Shown here piece after piece: positions 1-5,061 of a stretch of 6,284 nt of DNA; within the stretch, counting starts at the first letter, position 1; every line of letters begins with the position of its first letter. The stretch covers positions 1-6,284 of the forward strand of contig JAEEVB010000139.1 in NCBI GenBank assembly GCA_016287065.1, given 5' to 3'. Source of the stretch: Muribaculaceae bacterium. GTDB taxonomy: Bacteria > Bacteroidota > Bacteroidia > Bacteroidales > Muribaculaceae. The notes under the pieces are model-generated. The model worked only from the letters and a program-made list of their open reading frames with translations, made no database searches and was not told the origin of the DNA. The position numbers and the translations under genes are program-made.

Positions 1-329
1 ACTACTTCAGCGTGCCTGGCAACCGCGAGATAGTGGAGCGCTTGCGTAGCGCTGGTGTGCAGATGTCGCTCAGCGAGGAGCAGTTGCAGGGTCGAACCGA
101 CAAACTTGCGGGCAAGAAAATCGTCATCAGCGGCGTCTTTGCCAAGCACTCGCGCGACGAGTACAAGGCTATGATTGAGCAACATGGCGGCAAAAATGTG
201 AGCAGTATCTCGAGTGCCACCAGCTTTGTGCTGGTAGGTGAGAACATGGGCCCTGCAAAGCTGGAGAAGGCGCAGAAACTGGGCGTTGACATCATCAACG
301 AAGAAGAGTTTCTCGCCATGCTCGAATGA
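1..329 (+). CDS. ligA: NAD-dependent DNA ligase LigA, C-terminal end (5' partial)
   Basis: LigA seals nicks in duplex DNA using NAD+ in replication and repair. Only the last ~109 codons are present; the frame is open from base 3 (Tyr-Phe-Ser) to the TGA at 327-329, so the true start lies left of the window. The segment FSVPGNREIVERLRSAGVQM is the stretch that links the helix-hairpin-helix region to the BRCT domain in LigA proteins. It is followed by a complete BRCT domain, recognisable from LAGKKIVISGVF, the EQHGGKNVSSISSATSFVLVG strand-helix core (split here as GGKN and SATSFVLVG) and the closing IINEEEFLAML. The catalytic adenylation and OB domains are outside the window. The GTG at base 12 is an internal valine codon, not a start. 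Identification is by family knowledge of the C-terminus; a BRCT protein other than LigA is unlikely because of the preceding linker. Confidence 0.93.
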   Translation, partial: YFSVPGNREIVERLRSAGVQMSLSEEQLQGRTDKLAGKKIVISGVFAKHSRDEYKAMIEQHGGKNVSSISSATSFVLVGENMGPAKLEKAQKLGVDIINEEEFLAMLE

Positions 330-359
330 AAATAAGTGCTAATATTGACTTCATTTTTC
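328..359 (+). terminator. Possible AT-rich terminator hairpin after ligA
   Basis: The ligA stop codon runs into an imperfect inverted repeat. GAAAATAAGT (328-337) pairs with ACTTCATTTTTC (348-359), with a bulged C at 352 and an extra T at 358 and a ten-base loop. The right arm ends in a T-run. The stem is almost entirely A-T pairs, so it would be weak. It is placed where a ligA terminator is expected, but I would not rely on it without transcript-end data. Confidence 0.28.
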
Positions 360-381
360 GTGATAGTTGAAAAAATTGCAC

Positions 382-389
382 TATCTTTG
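382..389 (+). promoter_or_regulatory. Candidate -7 element TATCTTTG (repeat copy 1)
   Basis: TATCTTTG matches TAnnTTTG, the -7 element recognised by the Bacteroidota primary sigma factor. No clean TTTG -33 element sits about 20 bases upstream; TTCG at 357-360 is the nearest, with a 21-base gap. Transcription would start near 394-396 and run to udk through repeat copy 2. Confidence 0.45.
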
Positions 390-412
390 CCGTAAGACCG
401 CAAAAATTGCAC

Positions 413-420
413 TATCTTTG
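413..420 (+). promoter_or_regulatory. Candidate -7 element TATCTTTG (repeat copy 2)
   Basis: This is the second TATCTTTG match to TAnnTTTG, exactly 31 bases after the first. TTTG at 386-389, itself part of the copy 1 element, lies 23 bases upstream, which is slightly long for a -33 element. The transcript would start near 425-427, inside the GCGGT-AGG-ACCGC dyad, and carry a leader of about 140 bases before udk. Confidence 0.5.
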
Positions 421-489
421 CGGTAGGACCGCGAAAATAAGCTGCATCTCGGCATTACTCAAATGAATTTGGTTCTGCATTCGATTTGC

Positions 490-504
490 ACTATTTGCAA
501 TAGT
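490..504. promoter_or_regulatory. Short perfect dyad ACTATT-TGC-AATAGT upstream of udk
   Basis: Six-base arms, ACTATT (490-495) and AATAGT (499-504), flank a TGC centre. The sequence TTTGCACTATTTGC around it resembles the core of the 31-bp repeats (TTGCACTATCTTTGC) with two bases lost, so it may be a decayed third copy. It could be an operator or an mRNA hairpin in the udk leader, or chance; nothing in the sequence decides this. Confidence 0.25.
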
Positions 505-566
505 CAAGGTGTGCTTGGCGTGACATGAAACTGAAAATAAAACATACTTAAAAACGATATAAAACT

Positions 567-1187
567 ATGTTTATCATTGGTATTGCCGGTGGAACCGGTT
601 CGGGCAAAACAACCGTAGTGCGCAAAATCATGGATCGCCTTCCCCAGGGCGAAGTGGGCATCATCTCGCAAGACTCTTACTACAAGGATTCGAGCCATGT
701 GCCAGTTGAAGAACGTCAGAACATCAACTTCGATGAGCCGGCAGCTTTCGATTGGGAACTGTTACTCAACCACTTGAAGCAGCTCAAGGCGGGCAAATCC
801 ATTGAAATGCCCACCTACGACTACCTCACTTGCTCCCGCCAGAAGGAGACGGTGCACATGGATCCGCACGATGTGGTTCTCATCGAGGGCATTCTGGTGT
901 TCTCCGACGCTCGTCTGCGCAAGATGATGGATATCAAGGTGTTTGTCGATGCTGATGCCGACGACCGCCTCATTCGCGTCATCTCTCGCGACTGCATCGA
1001 GCGTGGACGCACGCCGCAAATGGTGATCGACCGCTACGAGAAGGTGCTCAAACCCATGCACCAGCTTCACATCGAGCCTGCCAAGAAGTGTGCCGACATC
1101 ATCGTGCCCGAAGGCGGACACAATGAGGTGGCCATCAACTTGCTCACCGATTACATCAAGAGTCGACTCAACAAGGCCAATAAATGA
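567..1187 (+). CDS. udk: Uridine kinase (uridine/cytidine phosphorylation)
   Basis: Udk is a cytosolic P-loop kinase of the pyrimidine salvage pathway that phosphorylates uridine and cytidine to UMP and CMP with ATP or GTP. The 206-residue length matches bacterial Udk. The Walker A motif GGTGSGKT is at residues 8-15, the uridine-kinase signature DSYY at 36-39 followed by NFDEPAAFD at 54-62, the Walker B-like strand VVLIEGILVF at 103-112, and the LID-region ISRDCIERGR at 139-148. The ATG at 567 is chosen because the first residues (FIIGIAGGTGSGK) begin the P-loop fold directly; there is no Shine-Dalgarno, only an A-rich leader typical of Bacteroidota. Its last codon and stop overlap the lptB start (ATGA, 1184-1187), so the two genes are translated as a coupled pair, probably from the promoter repeats at 371-432. 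Identification is secure; the substrate preference between uridine and cytidine cannot be read from sequence. Confidence 0.95.
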   Translation: MFIIGIAGGTGSGKTTVVRKIMDRLPQGEVGIISQDSYYKDSSHVPVEERQNINFDEPAAFDWELLLNHLKQLKAGKSIEMPTYDYLTCSRQKETVHMDPHDVVLIEGILVFSDARLRKMMDIKVFVDADADDRLIRVISRDCIERGRTPQMVIDRYEKVLKPMHQLHIEPAKKCADIIVPEGGHNEVAINLLTDYIKSRLNKANK

Positions 1188-2158
1188 AATTCTCGTTGAA
1201 AAATAAGAAGGAGCCTGCCTTGGAACAAGAATTGCAGGCTGCTGAATCTTTCGCCCCAAAGGAGATGGATGCACCTGTTGCCGAATCTGTCGAATTGACA
1301 GAAAACGACAACCCAGAAGCCACCCCGTCACCCGCTTCGGAGCCGATATCGGCTCCGAACGCTGGCAAACCCTCGAAGGAAACGGCTGCCATGCTCAAGC
1401 AGGCGGGCGAAGAGGGTAGGCTGGTGCTGCGCACCGACAACCTGGTGAAGAAGTATCGCCAGCGCACTGTGGCCAATCATGTGTCAATCGAGTTGCACCA
1501 GGGCGAAATCGTGGGTCTGCTGGGGCCTAACGGTGCTGGCAAGACAACCACCTTCTATATGACCACGGGCTTGGTGTCGCCCAACGAAGGCCGTGTTTTC
1601 CTCAACGATGTGGATATTACCAAGTTACCGGTGTATAAACGTGCCAAACTAGGCATCGGCTATCTGCCACAGGAGGCATCGGTGTTCCGCACCCTCACGG
1701 TGGAGAACAACATTCGAACCGTGCTGGAGATGACCGATACAACTCCTGAGTATCAGCGCGATAAACTCGAGGAACTCATTGCCGAATTCCACCTCGAGAA
1801 GGTGCGCAAAAACCTGGGTAACCGCCTGAGTGGTGGCGAGCGCCGCCGTTGCGAGATTGCGCGCTGCCTGGCCATCAATCCGCGCTTCATCATGCTCGAC
1901 GAACCCTTTGCCGGTGTCGACCCCATTGCTGTGGAGGACATCCAGAGCATCGTCTACAGCCTCAAGTCAAAGAATATAGGCATCCTTATCACCGACCACA
2001 ACGCACCCGAAACCCTGAGTATCACCGACCGCGCCTATTTGCTGTTTGAAGGCAAAATCCTTTTCCAGGGCTCAAGCGAAGAGCTGGCAGTGAACCCCAT
2101 CGTGCGTGAAAAGTACCTTGGTCGCAACTTCATCTTCCGCCGCAAGCACTTCGACTAA
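1184..2158 (+). CDS. lptB: LPS export ABC transporter ATP-binding protein LptB with N-terminal extension
   Basis: LptB is the cytoplasmic ATPase that with LptF/LptG extracts lipopolysaccharide from the inner membrane and drives it across the periplasmic bridge. The ABC domain occupies about residues 79-324: Walker A GPNGAGKTT at 114-122, Q-loop Gln163 in YLPQEASVFR, signature LSGGE at 215-219 followed by RRR, Walker B FIMLDEP at 235-241 with catalytic Glu240, and switch His272 in ITDHN. The FAGVDPIAV segment (242-250) is characteristic of LptB rather than other ABC ATPases. E. coli LptB is about 241 residues; this protein has 324. The excess is a roughly 75-residue N-terminal tail rich in Ala, Pro, Ser and Glu with no recognisable domain. 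An internal ATG at 1391 (Met70), preceded by AAGGA at 1376-1380, would give a nearly standard 255-residue protein, so the true start is uncertain. I keep 1184 because of its ATGA overlap with udk and the uninterrupted frame. Confidence 0.93.
   Translation: MKFSLKNKKEPALEQELQAAESFAPKEMDAPVAESVELTENDNPEATPSPASEPISAPNAGKPSKETAAMLKQAGEEGRLVLRTDNLVKKYRQRTVANHVSIELHQGEIVGLLGPNGAGKTTTFYMTTGLVSPNEGRVFLNDVDITKLPVYKRAKLGIGYLPQEASVFRTLTVENNIRTVLEMTDTTPEYQRDKLEELIAEFHLEKVRKNLGNRLSGGERRRCEIARCLAINPRFIMLDEPFAGVDPIAVEDIQSIVYSLKSKNIGILITDHNAPETLSITDRAYLLFEGKILFQGSSEELAVNPIVREKYLGRNFIFRRKHFD
1336..1359. repeat. Perfect 24-bp palindrome inside lptB
   Basis: The half-site TTCGGAGCCGAT (1336-1347) is followed directly by its exact reverse complement ATCGGCTCCGAA (1348-1359). 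The flanking bases (C1335, C1360) break the symmetry. It encodes part of residues 51-59 of the LptB N-terminal extension. In RNA it could fold into a stem of about ten pairs with a four-base loop, lying 32 bases upstream of the alternative lptB start at 1391. Confidence 0.9.
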
Positions 2159-2183
2159 AAACATTCAAAAAAATATCTGACTT

Positions 2184-2729
2184 ATGAAAAAGAAAATTAT
2201 TATTTTGATGGCATTGATGTCAAGCATCAGTGCTTATGCGTATGACTATGGTGAATCATCGGGTTCTGGATGGTTGGTGTTTGTGAGCCTTGTGCTGCTG
2301 GTGTGGGGTGTGCTTGAAATCATCCTGTTTTTCAAGATATGGAAAATGACAAATGATGTGGCATCGTTAAAACAGTCGCTGGTCGACAACCGATTCACAA
2401 GCAATGTTTCGAGCATGACCCTTGCTCAGTTGAAACAGTCGGTCAAGAGAAAACATTTTTTGGGATATACCGATGCGGCTGAAAATGAAATTAGTATGTT
2501 CGCCTATAAGAAGTTAACTCGCTTGGAGGGAAAAACGCTTCAAAAGGATGAAAACGGTGAACAATTCGTTTGGATTCCTATGGGAGCTGAGACAAAGAAA
2601 ACTGATCCTGATGCATATATTCAGGCAGTTATTAATGAAGTCAAACCTCTTTATGAGGCGATTGGCCGTGAAGTGCCTGAGCGACTTTCGAATCTAACTT
2701 ATAAAGATTTTATCTCGTTTGCCAAATAG
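2184..2729 (+). CDS. Unrecognised signal-peptide/membrane-anchored protein
   Basis: I do not recognise a family for this 181-residue protein. Residues 1-19 look like a Sec signal peptide: a KKK basic start, a hydrophobic core IIILMALMSSI, and an A-Y-A cleavage site before Tyr20. A second hydrophobic span at about 30-52 (WLVFVSLVLLVWGVLEIILFF) is followed by the positive KIWK, which suggests a single membrane helix with the remaining ~130 residues in the cytosol. That part is charged and probably helical (for example KQSVKRKHFLGYTDAAENEI), with no catalytic motif I can name. The ATG at 2184 is preceded only by an A-rich leader. It begins 25 bases after lptB with no visible terminator between them, so co-transcription with udk-lptB is likely. 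Its codons look more A/T-rich than those of udk and lptB. The reading frame is convincing; the function is unknown. Confidence 0.75.
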   Translation: MKKKIIILMALMSSISAYAYDYGESSGSGWLVFVSLVLLVWGVLEIILFFKIWKMTNDVASLKQSLVDNRFTSNVSSMTLAQLKQSVKRKHFLGYTDAAENEISMFAYKKLTRLEGKTLQKDENGEQFVWIPMGAETKKTDPDAYIQAVINEVKPLYEAIGREVPERLSNLTYKDFISFAK

Positions 2730-2747
2730 CAAGTTTAATTGCTTATT
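2725..2747. terminator. Possible bidirectional terminator between convergent genes
   Basis: AGCAA (2728-2732) pairs with TTGCT (2739-2743) around a six-base loop, and AAT (2725-2727) extends the stem to ATT (2745-2747) past a bulged T. It sits across the 13-base gap between the stops of the converging genes ending at 2729 and 2743, where a shared terminator would be expected. There is no strong T-tract in either direction, so support is weak. Confidence 0.3.
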
Positions 2748-3627
2748 CTAGTGAAATGGTATCGGCATTCTCGTGCTTGCCGGTTTTCCTTGTTTTGACA
2801 AAAATATAGATAATCAGGGCTGTAGCTATAGCGCTTGCTGTGGCCATGATGGGGAATTGCCCGTCTTGAGGCAGTCCAATATTGTTAAGAGCATGAGTAT
2901 CGATTGCATGGGTGTTGGCAAGGTAAGTTGCCACCACCACTACACTGTTGTTGAGCGCGTGAGCGATGATGGGCACCCATAGTGAGCGAGTCCACACTAC
3001 CAGATAGCCAAACCAGATGCCCAGTAGCAGGCGCGGGACGAAACCGAAGAACTGCATGTGGAATGCACTGAAGATGAAAGCGACAAAGACGATGGATACA
3101 TGCTTGTTGACAGGTTTTTGCAAAAATGTGCCTAGCATGGCTCCGCGAAAAAACATCTCCTCGCCAATGCCTGTGAGCACGCCCACAATGAGCACGATCC
3201 ACAGCATCTCCACTAACGAGGTGGTGCTGAGCAGCGAGTTGGTGAGTTCCAGCGCCGCATCCTCGCTCTCGCGCATCCACTCTTCCACACCGCTCATCCA
3301 GTCGGGCAGGTGCATTTGGCTGTTGAGGTCTACCAGGTAGTTCATGGCAGGCAGTGATGCCACCATTGCCACTATCACCAGCAATATATCTTGGAGGGCC
3401 GGTGCTTTGTCGAGGCGCAGAAAACGCCACGGGGCTTTATATACCAAATAGGCAAAGACCACCGCCGGTGCAACGAATACCAGCACATTTTGTGCTATCA
3501 TGCCGATGGAAACCGGTTGTCCCATTGCGACAAAACTCGCGATAATCAGGCCCGCGAAGAGCAGTACCCATAGCACCACTTGTTTCATGCCGAACGAGAT
3601 GTTCAGCTTCTCTTCAAGTTTCTCCAT
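2743..3627 (-). CDS. CPBP-family intramembrane glutamic endopeptidase (CAAX/Abi-type)
   Basis: CPBP proteases are multi-helix inner-membrane enzymes. The eukaryotic relative Rce1 trims CAAX-prenylated proteins; bacterial members act in peptide maturation, bacteriocin self-immunity or uncharacterised roles. All three family motifs are present (numbered from this start): GEEMFFRG with Glu156-Glu157 and Arg161 (EExxxR), FSAFH with Phe186 and His190 (FxxxH), and HALNN with His223 and Asn227. These supply the catalytic Glu and His residues, so the enzyme looks intact. About eight hydrophobic segments surround the motifs. I chose Met at 3627 (294 residues, MEKLEEKL...) because a TAATTTTG -7 element lies at 3658-3651 on the minus strand and transcription from it would begin downstream of the other in-frame ATG at 3669. 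That longer form adds 14 residues (MKITNFASQKYKKT) with no conserved content. The substrate cannot be inferred from the neighbours. Confidence 0.9.
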   Translation of the reverse strand: MEKLEEKLNISFGMKQVVLWVLLFAGLIIASFVAMGQPVSIGMIAQNVLVFVAPAVVFAYLVYKAPWRFLRLDKAPALQDILLVIVAMVASLPAMNYLVDLNSQMHLPDWMSGVEEWMRESEDAALELTNSLLSTTSLVEMLWIVLIVGVLTGIGEEMFFRGAMLGTFLQKPVNKHVSIVFVAFIFSAFHMQFFGFVPRLLLGIWFGYLVVWTRSLWVPIIAHALNNSVVVVATYLANTHAIDTHALNNIGLPQDGQFPIMATASAIATALIIYIFVKTRKTGKHENADTISLE

Positions 3628-3650
3628 TGTTTTTTTATATTTTTGTGAGG

Positions 3651-3658
3651 CAAAATTA
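3651..3658 (-). promoter_or_regulatory. Candidate -7 element TAATTTTG for the CPBP gene
   Basis: Read on the minus strand, TAATTTTG matches TAnnTTTG. It would start transcription near 3644-3646, giving a leader of under 20 bases to the ATG at 3627. A convincing TTTG -33 element about 20 bases upstream is not present. It lies inside the longer in-frame version of the CPBP frame, which argues for the shorter start. Confidence 0.42.
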
Positions 3659-3679
3659 GTGATTTTCATTTGAATATGC

Positions 3680-3687
3680 TATATTTG
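3680..3687 (+). promoter_or_regulatory. Candidate -7 element TATATTTG for the DUF4251-like gene
   Basis: TATATTTG matches TAnnTTTG and is 22 bases upstream of the ATG at 3710. The -33 region is poor: TTAG at 3656-3659 has the right 20-base spacing but not the TTTG sequence. It faces away from the minus-strand element at 3651-3658, so the two genes share a compact divergent promoter region. Confidence 0.5.
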
Positions 3688-3694
3688 CAACAAA

Positions 3695-3701
3695 AAGGAG
3701 G
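3695..3701 (+). promoter_or_regulatory. Strong Shine-Dalgarno AAGGAGG for the DUF4251-like gene
   Basis: AAGGAGG lies eight bases upstream of the ATG at 3710, a near-ideal anti-Shine-Dalgarno match. None of the other starts in the window has one of this quality, and Bacteroidota generally make little use of the motif. It fixes the start of this gene. Confidence 0.7.
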
Positions 3702-3709
3702 ACTTTGCT

Positions 3710-4327
3710 ATGAAAAAATTGTTTTTCTTGATGATTGCCCTGTTTGTGGGCATGACGGCAGTACAGGCTCAGGAAGCGGTAACTGCCAACGATGATGAAG
3801 TGAACCTTACTGTGGTGAAGCCCGCAGTGCCCTCAAAAGAAACCAAAGCCCAGCAAAAGGCGCATGAGAAGGAGCTGCGTGCACAGGTCAACATTTTGGC
3901 TCACGAAAAAGCCCTCCAGGCAATGGAGCAAGGCTACTTTGTGGTCATGGCCGACCGTATCACCAATGGTGCTACTGGCTATACTGCCAGCGGATTGTCT
4001 GATAATGCCAATTTCTTGCTTCGTCAGGGCGATGCTGGCATCTTCCAGGTGGCTTATCTTAATGGAAATCCTGGTGCCAATGGCCTGGGCGGTATGACGC
4101 TCCATGGCGCAGTCAAAAGTCCTAGCCTGAAGCAGAACAATGATGGCAGTGCCACGATGACCTACAGCATGGTGAGTTACCAGATGAATGCCTATGTTTC
4201 TATCAATCTCTACAAGGACAGCGACCGTGTAATGGTCGACGTGAGTCCTACCATGGGACGGGCTAGGGTGACCATCTATGGGCGTCTTGTTCCTTACCGC
4301 AACAATAAGATAAGAATCGACAAGTAA
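3710..4327 (+). CDS. Secreted DUF4251-like protein
   Basis: This 205-residue protein has a clear Sec signal peptide (MKKLFFLMIALFVGM core, cleavage predicted after VQA at residue 20, before Gln21), so it is exported to the periplasm or beyond. Residues ~41-66 form a Lys/Glu/Ala-rich, probably helical linker (KETKAQQKAHEKELRAQ). The remainder resembles the DUF4251 family known from Bacteroidota: YFVVMADRI at 76-84, DNANFLLRQGDAGIFQVAY at 98-116, the glycine-rich GNPGANGLGGMTLHGAVK at 119-136, and the closing GRLVPY at 191-196. DUF4251 has no established function. The domain is beta-rich and lacks obvious catalytic residues, so a binding or structural envelope role is as much as can be guessed. 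The start is set by AAGGAGG at 3695-3701. It is transcribed divergently from the CPBP protease; no functional link between them is demonstrated. The family call is from memory of its sequence pattern. Confidence 0.85.
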   Translation: MKKLFFLMIALFVGMTAVQAQEAVTANDDEVNLTVVKPAVPSKETKAQQKAHEKELRAQVNILAHEKALQAMEQGYFVVMADRITNGATGYTASGLSDNANFLLRQGDAGIFQVAYLNGNPGANGLGGMTLHGAVKSPSLKQNNDGSATMTYSMVSYQMNAYVSINLYKDSDRVMVDVSPTMGRARVTIYGRLVPYRNNKIRIDK

Positions 4328-4441
4328 GCAAATTGTCGTGTTCGAATTCTTATTTGTCTGTTTCTGACACTTTATGGCAATGTTGTTTATTTTTTAACAA
4401 ATATATGGGTCGGCCATACAATGGTTGTCCCAAAAATATAG

Positions 4442-4449
4442 TAAATTTG
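4442..4449 (+). promoter_or_regulatory. Candidate -7 element TAAATTTG for the His-rich gene
   Basis: TAAATTTG matches TAnnTTTG and lies 25 bases before the ATG at 4475, so transcription would start near 4454. No TTTG appears at the expected -33 position (around 4418-4421), so the promoter may be weak or need an activator. This supports an independent transcription unit starting with the His-rich gene. Confidence 0.45.
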
Positions 4450-4474
4450 CTAACTCATTTTGAGCACGAACGGC

Positions 4475-4960
4475 ATGAAACACACGATTTCAATATGGTT
4501 CACCCTGATTGCCACCTGTTTGCTGGTGGCTCATGCCGTTGTGCCGCATCATCACCACAATAAGATTCCGGTCGCTCTCATCAACATGTTTGACCACGAT
4601 GCCGAGGGCGTTTTCAACCTGCACCATGGGCATGGCCATCATCACGACGGTGACGCCAACCATCACGATGGACAATCGCATCACCACAGCGAGGGCGATG
4701 AGGAATGCTTCATCAGCGAAGCTCAAATGCTGCCTGGCATAAAGTTGCAACTCGTTGTCAGCAAGATTTTTAACAATGATAACAAGAGCTACAACCTGTT
4801 AAGCGGTTTTGCCAAATGTTTTGGCAATGTGATGCGGCAGGCTCCCCCCATTCACTTATTTCTTAATGCTCACTATTTCAGGCATAAACCCTATCAGGCG
4901 CGCAATTACATAGGATATGTGGCATGTGCGACTGGGCTTCGTGCTCCTCCTTCATGCTGA
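4475..4960 (+). CDS. Exported histidine-rich protein, probable heavy-metal binding (DUF6769-like)
   Basis: The 161-residue protein starts with a hydrophobic export signal (ISIWFTLIATCLLVAHA, likely cleavage after A-H-A at residue 21), followed at once by VPHHHH. Residues 20-71 contain 17 histidines in clusters such as HHGHGHHH (50-57), NHHD and SHHH, interspersed with Asp and Glu; five cysteines are scattered (15, 78, 115, 151, 161). It ends in GLRAPPSC. This layout (signal, VPHHHH, His/Asp region, terminal RAPP-C) matches small Bacteroidota proteins, which I associate with DUF6769, that often precede RND metal-efflux genes. The inferred role is periplasmic capture or buffering of ions such as zinc, copper, cobalt or nickel. 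I use the ATG at 4475 rather than the in-frame TTG at 4460, because it begins the signal peptide directly. The usual partner pump genes are missing; downstream is only a TolC fragment. Metal choice cannot be read from the sequence. Confidence 0.8.
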   Translation: MKHTISIWFTLIATCLLVAHAVVPHHHHNKIPVALINMFDHDAEGVFNLHHGHGHHHDGDANHHDGQSHHHSEGDEECFISEAQMLPGIKLQLVVSKIFNNDNKSYNLLSGFAKCFGNVMRQAPPIHLFLNAHYFRHKPYQARNYIGYVACATGLRAPPSC

Positions 4961-5017
4961 TTATTTGAGAATACTTTGCACGGCTCACTTGACCTGTGAC
5001 AACGGGTTGGGTTGAGT

Positions 5018-5029
5018 TGTAATATTACA
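5018..5029. promoter_or_regulatory. 12-bp perfect palindrome TGTAATATTACA, operator-like
   Basis: TGTAAT (5018-5023) is followed by its exact complement ATTACA (5024-5029). TTGA at 5012-5015 and TCAA at 5034-5037 give a looser outer symmetry, off centre by one base. It lies in the 101-base gene-free stretch between the His-rich gene and the TolC remnant. It could be a repressor site left from, or still serving, the downstream unit; A/T-rich palindromes of this size also occur by chance. Confidence 0.3.
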
Positions 5030-5061
5030 TTATTCAATAAAATCAGCTAAATGAAATTTAA

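Larger units (their letters stand above)
371..432 (+). repeat. Two tandem 31-bp direct repeats, each with a -7 promoter element
   Basis: Copies at 371-401 and 402-432 are adjacent without spacer and match at 29 of 31 positions; the differences are C/G at unit position 21 and A/G at position 25. Each begins with AAAAATTGCACTATCTTTGC and ends with GACCGC. Each contains TATCTTTG, a match to the Bacteroidota -7 consensus TAnnTTTG. In the second copy the base changes create a perfect short hairpin, GCGGT-AGG-ACCGC (420-432), while the first copy has a mismatch in the same stem (GCCGT). The array lies in the 237-bp gene-free leader between ligA and udk. Confidence 0.85.

Noticed and set aside
328..441. 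GAAAATAAG at 328-336 and 433-441 flanking the tandem repeats, as a possible target-site duplication
   Set aside because: Nine A/T-rich bases, one copy overlapping the ligA stop, with no terminal inverted repeats or transposase; chance is the simpler explanation.
525..551. Eight-codon frame (ATG to TAA) just upstream of udk as a leader peptide
   Set aside because: No ribosome binding site, no run of regulatory codons and no attenuator hairpin beside it.
762..1331. Long minus-strand frame of 189 codons across udk and lptB
   Set aside because: It lies antisense to two securely identified genes and shows no domain; it is explained by the codon bias of the plus-strand genes.
2743..3627. CPBP protease with neighbouring genes as a bacteriocin maturation/immunity cluster
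   Set aside because: No small precursor peptide with a leader, no ABC peptide exporter and no modification enzyme is visible on either side.
4333..4563. Plus-strand open frame of 76 codons between the DUF4251-like and His-rich genes
   Set aside because: It begins in intergenic sequence and runs into the His-rich gene in another frame; its product has no signal or domain, whereas the His-rich frame shows an export signal and a family-like C-terminus.
5004..5019. GGGTT-GGGTT-GAGTT short tandem motif
   Set aside because: Only three five-base units, one imperfect; too short to call a repeat feature.
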